A DNA stretch of 64,000 bases, from assembly GCF_034190915.1 (NCBI RefSeq), contig NW_026947486.1:27005344-27069343 (forward strand), read 5' to 3'. Shown here one piece after another: positions 47,557 to 57,969 of the stretch. The notes under the pieces are model-generated. The model was not told the DNA's origin. It worked only from the letters and a program-made list of their open reading frames with translations, and did not search any database. The position numbers were made by a program, and so were the translations under genes. Numbering within the stretch: position 1 is the stretch's first letter; every line of letters begins with the position of its first letter. This DNA is from Cavia porcellus. Taxonomy: Eukaryota > Chordata > Mammalia > Rodentia > Caviidae.

Positions 47557-49614
47557 AGAAATTTTTATTTTAAAGAGGGTAAAATTAAGCAGAACAAAAC
47601 AGATCAGAAGAAAACAATGTAAGAGACACAGATTTCAAAGCAAGACAACCGGAGATGTTCACTATCACATTGTCTCTTATTTTCTTCCAAATAGTTGCCT
47701 ATATCTTCACATACAATGAATTTGTACAAAACAAAATAGTATAAAACTGATTAGAACGTGATGATGAAGGCATTTTAGGTCTTCAAGACAAGACAATAGG
47801 GAAGTCAACAATGGCTGCCATGTCTCTCATTCTCTTCAAAATAGCTGTCCATACCTTCACATATGTTGAAATTAAACAAAACAGACAAAAATCACTCTGA
47901 ACAAAGAATAATAGTATTGCTGGATTTCACATCATGATGCTATGGAATCAGCACTGGATACCTTAGTGTCTCTTTTTCTTCAAAGTAGCTTTTCATTTCA
48001 TTGTGCATTATGTGATTGATTCTTATAAAGTGTTTAGAAGTTCTATGCATGCATGAGTCTCTTACATGTATAGCTATTCATTCTGTATTATAAGGAAAAA
48101 CAAGACAAAACAAAACAAATTCCTAGAAAAACACAAAATAAAAGACATATAAACAATGATAGCAAAGAGCCTAGAACACTGACAATATAGGCCTTCAAAT
48201 CAAGGTGGTATGAAAACAACTATGGTTGTTATTTTACATAATGACCTTCAAGAGTTCCTCAGATCATCATAAAATAATATGCACAATTGTTCCAATCCTA
48301 TGAATATTAACTGTTTTGTTCCAAGAACTTATAGAATTTGTAGCACAATCATCTTAAGTATCCTAAGTGTTTTTATATAATTTTAGATAATTTTTATTTT
48401 CCCTTACTTTTTCTTTTTCCTCATTTTCCCTGAAACATTAGTTTTCTCCTTTAAGCAGATTCTTGTCCTTACACTGTGTTTATTGAGTTTTTTGTATCTT
48501 ATGTACTCTTACCATTTCTTACACTAGGGATACTATATGGTATTTACACATGTGAGTTTGATTTATTTCACTTATGAGTACGGTCTCATGTTGTATCTAT
48601 TTACTTACAAATATCTCAGTGTGATCATTCTTTATGTCAGAGTAGTACTCCATTGTATAGAAATATCACATCTTTTTTTTAAAATCCATTCCTCAATTGA
48701 TAGGCAATAAGGTTGTTTCCAAGATCTATTACAAATTTTGCTGCTATAAACATGGGTGCACATATATCATTGTGGTATGATATTTTCAGTTCTTCTGGGA
48801 ATATGCCCAGAAGTGGAATAGCGGGATCAAATGGGACTTCCAATCCCAGATTTTTGAGGAATCTCCAGACTGACCTCCACAGTGACTGCAACAGTCTACA
48901 CTCCCACCAACAGTGAAGAAGAGTTCCTTGTTCCTGCAGTCTCTCCAGCATTTGTTGGTAGTTTGGACAATCTTTCTGAAGTGAGATGGAACCTCAGTTT
49001 TAACCATTTAACCTGGTTTTAATTTGCATTTCTGTAATGATCAATGATGCTGAACCTTTTTCCATATATTTATTTGCCATTTGTATTTCTTTATCTGAGA
49101 ACTGTGTATTCATCTCAGATGCCCATTTTTTGGAATGGGTCTTTAAATTTTGGAGATCTGATTTTTAAAATTCTTTATATGTTCTGGGTAGAAGTCTCTT
49201 CTGAGGGACCATTCACTAATATTTTTTTTCTCAAATTTTGGGGTTTTTTTCACTATGCAAGAGATTTCTTTCAACACGTAAAAACAATTTAATAGGATGC
49301 TATCCCAGTTGTTGATTCTGTGAAGTATTTGGCATGCAGTTTGATTCTTGATCATGAATTCTCTACTTACCCCTATGATTTCAAGATTTCTACCTACTTT
49401 GTTTTCCACCAGATTGGGTGTTTCTGTTTTAATATTTAGATCTTTGATCCATTTAGACTTTAGTTTAGTACACAGTGATAGGGACGGATCTAGTTTTAAT
49501 TTTCAGCATATGGAGAGTCAATCATTCCAGCACCCTTTGCTGTAGATACTATCTTTCTTCCAGTGGATATATTTGGCCCATTTATCAAAGATAAGGTGGC
49601 TGAGTGTGTTTGTA
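47557..49614 (-). mobile_element. 5'-truncated LINE-1 nested in host LINE-1
   Basis: A 2.06-kb minus-strand insertion: 3' UTR (47557-48590) and ORF2 C-terminus (to about 49614). Flanked by GATATATCCTTTTT and GATACATCCTTATT (49615-49628), 12 of 14 positions equal. ORF2 pieces such as 48679-48951 show the cysteine-rich end (WRDCR..., TVGGSVDCCSHC in an adjacent frame) with frameshifts. Confidence 0.75.
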
Positions 49615-50984
49615 GATACATCCTTATTCTTTTCTTGATTTTAGAGTCAAAGCTTTCAATTTTGTCTACTTGGAACAGGGTTGGCTGTTGTGATTTCATA
49701 GATGGCTTTCATCAGATTGAGATGAAGACCATGTATTCCAATCATCTGCAAAGTTTTTTTGGTCATAAATGAATGTTGGAATTTATCAAACAATTTTTCT
49801 ACATCTAATGAAATAATCATGTGGGTTTTGTCCTTGGCTTTGTTAATATTGCATATTACATTTGTTGATTTCCACATGTTGAATGATCCTGAATCCTTGG
49901 GGGTGAATCTTGGTCATGGTCTATAATCTTTTTGATCATTTGACACATTCAGTTTCCCATCTTTTTAAAGATTTTTGCATCTATTGTCATTAGGGTGATT
50001 GCTTGTAGTTCTATTTTGGTTGAGTCATTTTCTGATTTGGGGTAATTCTTGCTTCCAGGAATGAATTTGCAAATTTTGCTTTCCTTTCAATTTCATTAAA
50101 TATTACAAAGAAGTGGCATCAAATCTTCTCTAAATTTGCTGTATAATTCAGTAGCAAACCCATCAAGATCTGAGATTTTGTCTGTTGGTCTTCACTTACA
50201 TTGACTGATACTGGTTTAGCTAGAATTTTATAACTTCTTGATTGATTCAGCTTTGATAATTCATGTATATCTAGACATCTGTGCAATTCTTTGTTTTCTG
50301 TTTATTAGAATACAGTTTCTAAACTATGAATTGAAGATCTGGTTTTCTGAAGCATGTGTTTTGAATTTATACTTTTCATTCCTAATTACATGGATTTGAG
50401 TCTTTTTATTCCTTTCTTGATAGGGTTGGCTAAGATTTGTGAAATATATTTAATCTTTCAAAGAACAAACTCACTGATTCATTGATCCTTGTATTATTTT
50501 CTTAGACAAGATTCCATTAATTTCTGCTCAGATATTTACAATTTCTTCCCCTGTATGTGCTTTGGGCTTTACTTTCCTCATCTTTTAGTGGAAGCCTGAG
50601 GGTCAATATTAAGTTGCTTATTTGATTTTGCTCTTTTTTCCTGATATGGGAATTCACCAGTATAAATTTCCCTCATAGGATTGTTTTTCTTGTATCCCGT
50701 AAGTTCTGATGTGTTGTGTTGGCACTATCATTTAATTGTAGAAGCTCTCTAATTTCTTCTTTAATTTCATCTATAACCAATTGGTTGTTCAGGAGGATGT
50801 CACGTGGGTTTATTAAGCTCTTATAGTTTATTTTATGACTGATATCCAAATTCATTGCACTGTTGTTGGATAATAAGCATGGAATAAATTTAATGACTTT
50901 GTATTTATTTAAGCATGTTCGAACAGCTTCTTTGTGGCCTGGTTTTGAAAATGTTCTGTGTTCAGTTGAGAAAGAATTTATTTT
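49615..50984 (-). mobile_element. Host LINE-1 ORF2, RT to endonuclease
   Basis: RT code resumes after the nested L1 and runs into the endonuclease region. It is interrupted at AGAAAGAATTTATTTT (50969-50984) by half-L1 copy B. Confidence 0.7.
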
Positions 50985-52290
50985 TTTATTTTTTTTTTAA
51001 ATTTTATTTAAGGAGAAAAGAAAAAAAGCAGAGAAAGGGTACAAGTTATACAGATTTGCAGAAAAAAAAATGAACAGTAGGAAATTACTAGTTAATGGAT
51101 TACATATTGTCATCTTAGAAATAATTGTTCAAGTCACAAAATTAAAGCTTGTAAAGTGGACATTCCATCAATGATACTGCAAACAGTTCTGTTCAATGAT
51201 CCAATAAAACTCTGTGATATCATTTTCTATCTTATACACTTAAATATACATGCAGTTATATAGTACAGAGCACTTTCTTTTCCTCTCTTTTGTACAATGA
51301 CTATTACACATTTTGGGTTTCATTGCTCCCATGGTTCTTATTACTTTTTTGGAAGAGAGTAAAACCAAATGTGACATAACAGAACAGAATCGGTCAAGTC
51401 AAAAGGGTGGACATAATAGATAATGTGAAAACATAATACAAGGTGATCAACAATGGTTACCATAATGCCTCCCGCTATCTCTAATAGAATTGCCTATATT
51501 GTTAGTTACAATACAATTGAACAAAACTGTAAAGAATAAAACCGACAAAACCAAAACATTGGAGACATTGTAGGTCTTCAAAAATAGATAAAAGTCAATG
51601 AGAATGGGCGTCATAATGAATCTCATTATCTTCACAGCTGATGCCTAAATTTTCGAACCTGATACTATCCAGCAAAACAGAATGGGGGAACATCAGTTAA
51701 AAACCAGATGGTGAGAGTAATACAGGGCTTTAAATCGAGGTAATGGAAAGTCAAAGTGGGTTACTATAATATATCCTGCTATTTTTTTCCTTTAATTAAA
51801 AGGATAAAAATAAAAAAGTAAATAATGGAGTGGAGATTGAGATAAAAGAGGGCATAACAACGAAACAGCACAGATCAAAACATAACCATTTAAGCAGAAT
51901 AGTGTTTCACCACCAGATAATCCTGACCTAAAAGTAGTTACCATATTATCTCTTTCCTTGAAATCCTTGAGTACAACTTCGTATACTGTAGCATTAAGTA
52001 TATCAAAACAATGTAAAACCATTCAAGAGAATGACAGCATTACAGAGTATTTAGAATCGACTAACAGAAAATGAACAATGGTTTCTGTATAATCTCCTTG
52101 TCTTTAAAAGGTTTTTGCTTATACTATCATACATAATAAAATCCAGTAAGATACAACCTATTTGGACCATTGGAGACAGAAGGACAAAAGCTAGATGAGA
52201 CTTCAAAACAAGATGATACTAAATCAGTATTACCTATTAAGATGTCATTTTCTCCAAAATAGCTGTTCCTATCATCCAATCTTCTCTGCC
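50985..52290 (-). mobile_element. Repeated 3' UTR of half-L1 copy B
   Basis: Non-coding, 1.3 kb. Degenerate blocks of the type ACAGCTATTTT..AGA..GACATTATGGTAACC recur (minus sense) near 52250, 52090, 51945, 51765, 51620, 51465 and 51110, mostly about 150 bp apart. An A/T-rich internal stretch at 51781-51826 lies where the shorter L1 3' UTR (61606) has its poly(A), so the UTR looks like a short-type UTR extended by a second one. Confidence 0.75.
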
Positions 52291-53373
52291 TCATTTCTGT
52301 TGAGCTCTTATTCTGTCAGTAGCTGTCAGTTTGTCTTCTTCACTTTGTTCTCTGCTCCATTCGTTGTGGCCTCCATTATTTCTGGATTCTTTGTATTTTT
52401 CTTTTTTTAGAATATCCTGCAATACTCTCTGTAGAGTTGAATTGGTGGTTGCAAATTCCCCCAGTTCCTCTTTATCCTGGAAGCACCTTGTTTTTCCATC
52501 AATTTCGAGGGACAGTTGTGCAGGATATCTCAATCTTGGCTGGAGATTATTATCTTTCAAAGCTTGAATTATTTCCCCCCAAGCTCTTCATGATTTGATG
52601 GTTTGTGCAGAGAAATCTGCTGTAATTCTGGTGGGTGTTCCCTTGTAAGTGGTCTGCTTCTTGTCTCTGACAGCTTTTAATATTCTGTTCTTGTATTGAA
52701 TTTCTGGAATTTTTATTATTATATGCCTGGGTGTTGCTCTGTTTGGGTTGTAGGTAGCTGGGGTCCTGTATGCCTCATACATCTGAGTATCTTTACCTTT
52801 TGCTAAATTAGGAAAATTCTCCTGGATTATTTCTGTGAGTAGCTTTTGTAGTTCATTTGTTTGTGTCCCTACTTCTTCTTTTATGTTCTTAATCCTTAAG
52901 TTATGGCTCCTCTTATCATCTTCTTGTCTTTGTATTATTGCTGTTTGTTTCTTTGTTATTTTTAAGAAGTTTTTCATTTCATTCTCCCATATTACAATTC
53001 TGCCCTCCAGTTCAGATAGTCTGTCCTTAGTTTCTTTCAAGCTGTTATGCCAGTCTTCGATAGACTTCTTAGTTTCTTGGTAGTCCCTTTGAACCTGCTT
53101 CACGTATTCTATGCTTTCCCTGTTTTCTCCATCAAACACTTCTCCCCTCTTTTTCTGTTCTTCCATTCCACCATCTGTTTTTTCTTGGGTGGTGCTTAGT
53201 ATTTCTCTAACTATTTTGCATACTTCTAGCTTCAGGTCGTTGATAACTTCATTCCTGAATTGGTCTATGAGGCTCTCTATATGGCGCCTTATGTGTAATG
53301 GTGCGGTGTCTGTTATTGCCTGTTTCTCAGAATTGGGGGCCGAGGAGCCTTTCTTGTTGCTGCCTCTTCCCAT
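52291..53373 (-). pseudogene. L1 ORF1p of half-L1 copy B, one in-frame TGA
   Basis: ATG at 53371-53373. Residues 1-261 are open; TGA at 52588-52590; the same frame then continues through the C-terminal domain to a TGA at 52291-52293 (about 360 codons, usual ORF1p length). Residues about 75-155 are highly charged with heptad-like spacing (coiled coil, trimerisation), about 157-250 are RRM-like (NLRIKNIKEEV, IIIKIPEIQYKNRIL), and the C-terminal domain starts at TRITADFSAQTIKS, just where the stop falls. L1 ORF1p is a cytoplasmic RNA-binding chaperone of the retrotransposition RNP. With no other break, only the stop prevents a full protein. Related L1 copies here have an Arg codon at that point. 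Confidence 0.85.
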
Positions 53374-54091
53374 ATTCTCTGTTCCTTATGTATGCAAGCT
53401 TATATGAGAGGCCTAGCTTCTCTCTCTGTCAGCCACAGCCTGATCGAATTGCGCCGGTTAGGTGTTTCCACTCACTGCTGCACACCAGGCAGCCTACGCG
53501 GGGGCCCGCCCCTCCCGGCCTCTGTCAGGCTCTGGGATCTGGGTTGGGCCAGCCTATGGGGTCCGCTGGCAGCGTCACGCAGGCCAGGCACTTTTCACCA
53601 ATCCCGCCCGACAGGGGAATGTGTGGCTGGAGTCGCCAGCGCGCCCTGCTCCCGCAGGACTGCCTGGGCCCAGAAAGTCCGCTGGAGTCAAACTGTGGTG
53701 GAGTGTCAGTTTCTCTCACTCACCTCGCCACAAGTCAGAACATGCCTCCCTGCCTGTCCTGTTTTCAACTCCGTTCACAGACTCCCGTTCTCAGAGTTTC
53801 CGTGCGTCTCTCTCCTTGCCGAGCCGATGTAGAGGCAGCCAGCCACCGCGCGGCGGGAAACCCAAATGGCGTGGGGTCCAGCCTCAGCAGCGAGGCTTTT
53901 CTGTTCCTGTTTTAGCACCAGGACTGCATTCCGAGTTGGTTTCTCTCAGCCGAGTTCGTTCCTGAGTCAGCAGAGCATAACTCCACCTGCTTATGTCTCT
54001 TTAGTCCGCACCATACCTGGCTTCTGAGCCTAGTTTTCAGAGAGCCTCCGGTAGTTGCTGTTATCTGTCCGCCATGTTCTCCCGGAAGTCT
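53374..54091 (-). promoter_or_regulatory. GC-rich 5' UTR / putative promoter of half-L1 copy B
   Basis: A 718-bp GC- and CpG-rich leader upstream of ORF1, homologous to 11530-12282 of copy A but unlike the monomeric 5' UTR at 56800. L1 5' UTRs carry an internal Pol II promoter; that role is inferred here. A YY1-like site lies at its very start. Long plus-strand (antisense) reading frames cross it (53298-53915, 205 aa; 53462-53965, 167 aa). Confidence 0.65.
54067..54078 (-). promoter_or_regulatory. YY1-like site at half-L1 5' end
   Basis: Minus strand AACATGGCGGAC, about 14-25 bp from the element's first base. YY1 recognises AANATGGCGNC, and human L1 has a YY1 site at the same place that sets the transcription start (established). 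Copy A has ATGGTGG at the equivalent position (12252-12263), a CpG decay product. Confidence 0.6.
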
Positions 54092-56110
54092 AGAAAGAAT
54101 TTATTTTGATATTGTTGTTTGGAATACTATAGACATCTATTAAGGTTATTCCATCAAAAGTTTGGTTAAATTCTAAAATTTTATTGACTTTTTGCTAGTT
54201 GATCTGTCCTTTTGTGACAGTGGGGTATTGAGGTCATCCACTGAAATTATATTAATGCTTATTTGACTTTTCACTTCTGATAATATTTGTTTTATATAAC
54301 TGAGTGCTCTGGTATTTGGTGCATATATATTTATATTTATGTTTATATATTCCTTTTGGATTGTTCCCTTCACAAAGATATAGTGACTGTATTTATCTCT
54401 CTTAATAATTCGAATTGAAATTCAGTTTTTCTGGAAAAAGAATAGTTACTCTTGCTTTCTCCATGTTCCTGTCATATGGAGTGTTATTTTTCATTCTTTG
54501 ACTCTGAGTTTATGCACTTATTTTGAACTAAATGTGTTCATTGTGTGCAACATATTGTTATATATTGCTTCTTAATCCATTCTGCCAATGTTTCTTTCAT
54601 TGCAAATTGAGATCATTTACATCGATCATTAATGATATGCATTGATTTGTTCTTGTCAAGTTAGTCTCCTACTGTTGGTTACCTTTTTTTCTCACCTGTA
54701 TGGTTGCTTGACTTTCCTAGTGGATTCCTTATGTAGGCATTCATGGAGTTGTATTCCTTGTTATCTCTTTTTAGAATGTCTTTCAGAACATTTTTTAGAG
54801 CTTGCATTGTGTTCATGAATTTTTTCAGGTGTTCTTTGTCATGGAAGCATCTTATTTCTTGATCAATTTTAAAAGGTAATTTTGTGGAGGTACATAATTC
54901 TGGGTTGGAGGATGTTTTCTTCTATTACTTGGAACACTTCACTCCAAACTATCCTTAACTTGAAGGTTTGTGTTGCGAAAACTGCTGTAATCTGATGTGG
55001 TTTCCTAAATATATTATTTTGTTTCACTTCTCTAATAGATTTTAATGGTTGATCCTTTTGATGACTTTCTAGGATCTTGACTATTACATGATTTGGTGTA
55101 GATACTTCTCATCATGGCCAATTATAATTCTATATGGCTCACTTCTCTGAATGTCAAATTTTGTTTCTCTGCTTAGGAAGTTTTCTACCGTGACTTTCGT
55201 GAGCAGTTTTTTTGTGTGTCATTAGTGGTATCTCCTTTTTTATTGACTCTGATCAATCTTATGTAACTGTTTCTCTATGATCCAGAGACTATTGTATAGA
55301 TTTCTTATTGTGTCTTGATATTTTAAAGTATCTTTCTTATGTGATTGCTAATTGCCTTCCAGTGTTCTATATCTGAGATTATGTGCTCACATTGGTTTAT
55401 TATGCAGTGTATACTTTAAATGAAATGTTAATATCTTGGATATGTATTAGAATGTGTTTCACAAATTTAATGTCTTTTTTGTGTTTGCAGTTTAAACAAA
55501 AATGATGGTGTTCAACAAAATGATGGTGTTTCCATCATTTTTTTGAGCTGCTCTATTTCTTTTATCTGTATCTGCTCTAGAGTCACCAAGTAAATCTTCC
55601 ATTACAGACACCATCTCTGTAGTTAACTGAGAAACTATTTCTGTTTGGTTTTTTTTCTAGAGCTTCATTCATCTGCTGTTACTTCTGCTTTTACCACTTC
55701 AGGGAATCCAGACAGGTGGCTTTCAGATTGTTCAAATTCATTACTTTGTGTGTTTGCCTTTGGTAAGCTGGAAGTCTCTGGTTGCATCTTGTTTAAATGT
55801 GTTCTCATTTCCTGGTGTTTTTGTTTGATTGTTTGCTTGATATTTGTAAATTTCTTATGATGAAATTTACAAATTTATACTTAATCCTTATAATCATTCG
55901 GACATGACTACTTCTCACGTGTCTTCCAGAGGTACTTGAAATTTGAATTTTGGGTGTTTTGCAAGATCCCAATTCTTCAATTTATTGTGAATGAAAAGTT
56001 GCTGCCTACTTTATTCAGTCCCTGGTTTGGAGAGGCCCTTCTATAGCATTTTTTTTTGAACCATAGGCAATCTCAGTCTTTGTATGTCAAAAATAACTAG
56101 TAACTTCATT
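54092..56110 (-). mobile_element. Host LINE-1 endonuclease, ORF1 and 5' UTR
   Basis: Resumes after copy B with the second AGAAAGAATTTATTTT. Endonuclease region to about 54700, ORF1 about 54770-55660 (decayed), then a 5' UTR to about 56110 (GAAAAGTTGCTGCCTACTTT block shared with 20490 and 40090). This is the right-hand end of the L1 from 46886. Confidence 0.65.
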
Positions 56111-56114
56111 TGTT

Positions 56115-56797
56115 AAAATTTCTTTTATTTTAAAGAGATTAAGATAAAAGAGGACATAAAAAAGCAGATCAGAAGAGAACAATTTAAGTAACACAGTATT
56201 TCACCCCAACACAACCTTATGTAACAGTAACTATCATGTTCCTTTCTTGAAATAGTTGAACATACTTTCATATAAAATAGTATTAAACATAACAAAATAG
56301 TATAAAACTACTAAAGAAAATGAAAGTATTACAGGGCATTCAGAACCAAATAACAGAAAATGAACAATGGTTACTATATTATTCAATTATCCATAAAAAT
56401 TTTGTTTATACTACCACACATGATAAAATCCAACAATATACTACATGATAGAACCAATGGAAACAGAAGAACAAAAGCATGGTAGGACTTCAAAACAAGA
56501 TGATATTAAATCAGCACTGGCTATTATAGTGTCTTGTTTTCTTCAAAATAGCTGTTCTTACCCCCACAGATAATAAAATCAAACAACCCAGGATAATACC
56601 ATTCCAACTAATTAATAGAAACAATATAAGGATTCAAAACAATGTAATGGGGAGTCGGGATTACCGTAAATTATTATGCACTCTTACTATTTCTTACACT
56701 AGCGAGACTATACAGTATTTATACATGTGAGTTTGATTTATTTCGCTTATGAGTATGGTCTAAAGTTGCATCCATTTTTAAATAAATATCTCAGTGT
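56115..56797 (-). mobile_element. LINE-1 3' end, 5'-truncated
   Basis: Minus-strand short-type 3' UTR (A-rich end 56118-56145) and the last bases of ORF2 (TTTCGCTTATGAGTATGGTC). It stops at 56797 directly against the 5' UTR of a plus-strand L1. Confidence 0.75.
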
Positions 56798-56799
56798 GA

Positions 56800-57236
56800 G
56801 TTTGGAATCCTCATTCAGCCCCAGACAGGGAATTTCGCAGCTTCCTGTTGTCCTGGACCAGCTCCGTAGGTCTTGAACCGGCCTGCACAGGTCTTGCAGC
56901 TCCCTGCTGGGCTTCGTGGACTCTGGAGTTCTGGGCCTGCCAGCACCATCCTTGCAGAGGCTGGGAGGCCTGGGGTGAGTGTTGCCACACCATCCCTGGA
57001 GCCCAGCTAGTTTGGAATCCTTGCTCAGCCCCAGAGAGGAAACTTAGTGCTTCCAGGGCTTCCTGTTGCACTGGAACAGCTTGGTGGGTTTTGAGGCAGG
57101 CTGCCCCATACCAATGACCTACTTTCAGTCCAGGGACCTGGGCAGGCAGAGTCCCAGAAACTGAGGGCATAGAAGAGGATTTCTAACAGGCCCTGGAGAA
57201 GCCTTGGAATAACACTTCAAACACAGAAATATAGGA
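56800..57236 (+). promoter_or_regulatory. Tandem-monomer LINE-1 5' UTR
   Basis: GTTTGGAATCCTCATTCAGC at 56800 recurs as GTTTGGAATCCTTGCTCAGC at 57010, with the following 90 bp also related (CTTCCTGTTG..CTGGA.CAGCT). One full 210-bp unit and a second partial unit precede a non-repeated tether. Mouse and rat L1s use ~200-bp 5' monomers as promoters; by analogy this is a promoter array. Confidence 0.72.
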
Positions 57237-57969
57237 AAATGACAAAATGAAATACCAAATTACAATCTCAAACTTCTAGTCCATTCTAAGAAACGTTAGG
57301 AACTATGTACATAGAAGAACATATATGCTATACACCTGAAATATCAGACATAATGGTAACTGAAATAAAGAAGCAACTCTGGTAAGCTTTAAAGTAATTC
57401 AAACTAGAAATAATCTCCCAGGCAAAAGAAGAAATGATAAAAGAAATGAAAGAGATGCTGAATATATCTAAAGAAGACAAAGTTAAAATTTGGAGAAACT
57501 AAACAAAAAGGTAGAATCCCTGGATGAACAATATAAGAAACAGAATACATAAAGCAGATGCAAAGAGATAAACTGGAAATCAAAAATTCCATTGAAAGTT
57601 GTAAAAACTGCCTCAATGAAAGTGAAGATAGCATTTCAGACCTCGACGTCAAGATTGCAGCTAGTGAACAGAAAAGGAATGATCTTTTAAAAATAACAAG
57701 AAATCAGGGAATAAAAATTCAACAGCTGCAAGATGATGTAAAGAAAAACAATATACAATAGATAGGGATATATTATAAAAGAAAGGGACAACATAAAGGA
57801 TGTCAAGAGGATATTTAGAGAAGTAATAGATGAAAATTTCCCAAACATGAGATTGGAAACTGATATCAGGATCAGTGAAGCATAGAAAACACCAAATAGC
57901 CATAACCAAAATAAAACTACACCTAGACATATAATAATCACCATCCCCGAAATCCAACAAAAGAATAGA
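57237..57969 (+). pseudogene. LINE-1 ORF1 N-terminal and coiled-coil part (broken)
   Basis: Begins ATGACAAAATGA (stop at codon 4) at about 57239, followed by text parallel to the ORF1 at 27745. The open piece 57558-57761 shows a heptad-like segment (SEDSISDLDVKIAASEQKRNDLLKI without a break). Several stops and frameshifts separate it from the fused frame at 57970. Confidence 0.65.

Larger units (their letters stand above)
50985..54091 (-). mobile_element. Half-L1 (HAL1-like) copy B, full length, ORF2-less
   Basis: A 3.1-kb minus-strand element with a perfect 16-bp target duplication AGAAAGAATTTATTTT (50969-50984 and 54092-54107). Order from its 5' end: GC-rich 5' UTR (54091-53374), ORF1 (53373-52291), 3' UTR (52290-50985) with an A-rich end. 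There is no RT or endonuclease code. The ORF1-to-3' UTR junction is the same as in copy A, so the pair represents a propagated structure, not two private deletions. The intact 5' end, A tail and perfect duplication mark L1-type target-primed insertion and relative youth. Mobilisation in trans by an L1 ORF2p is inferred. Confidence 0.88.

Noticed and set aside
50985..52290. CRISPR-like or satellite array
   Set aside because: The ~150-bp units are degenerate, have no spacers, and occur in many L1 3' UTRs.
53298..53915. A 205-aa plus-strand frame as a host gene
   Set aside because: It lies antisense to the half-L1 5' UTR, overlaps two other long frames in the same GC-rich DNA, and is rich in residues typical of random GC-rich translation.
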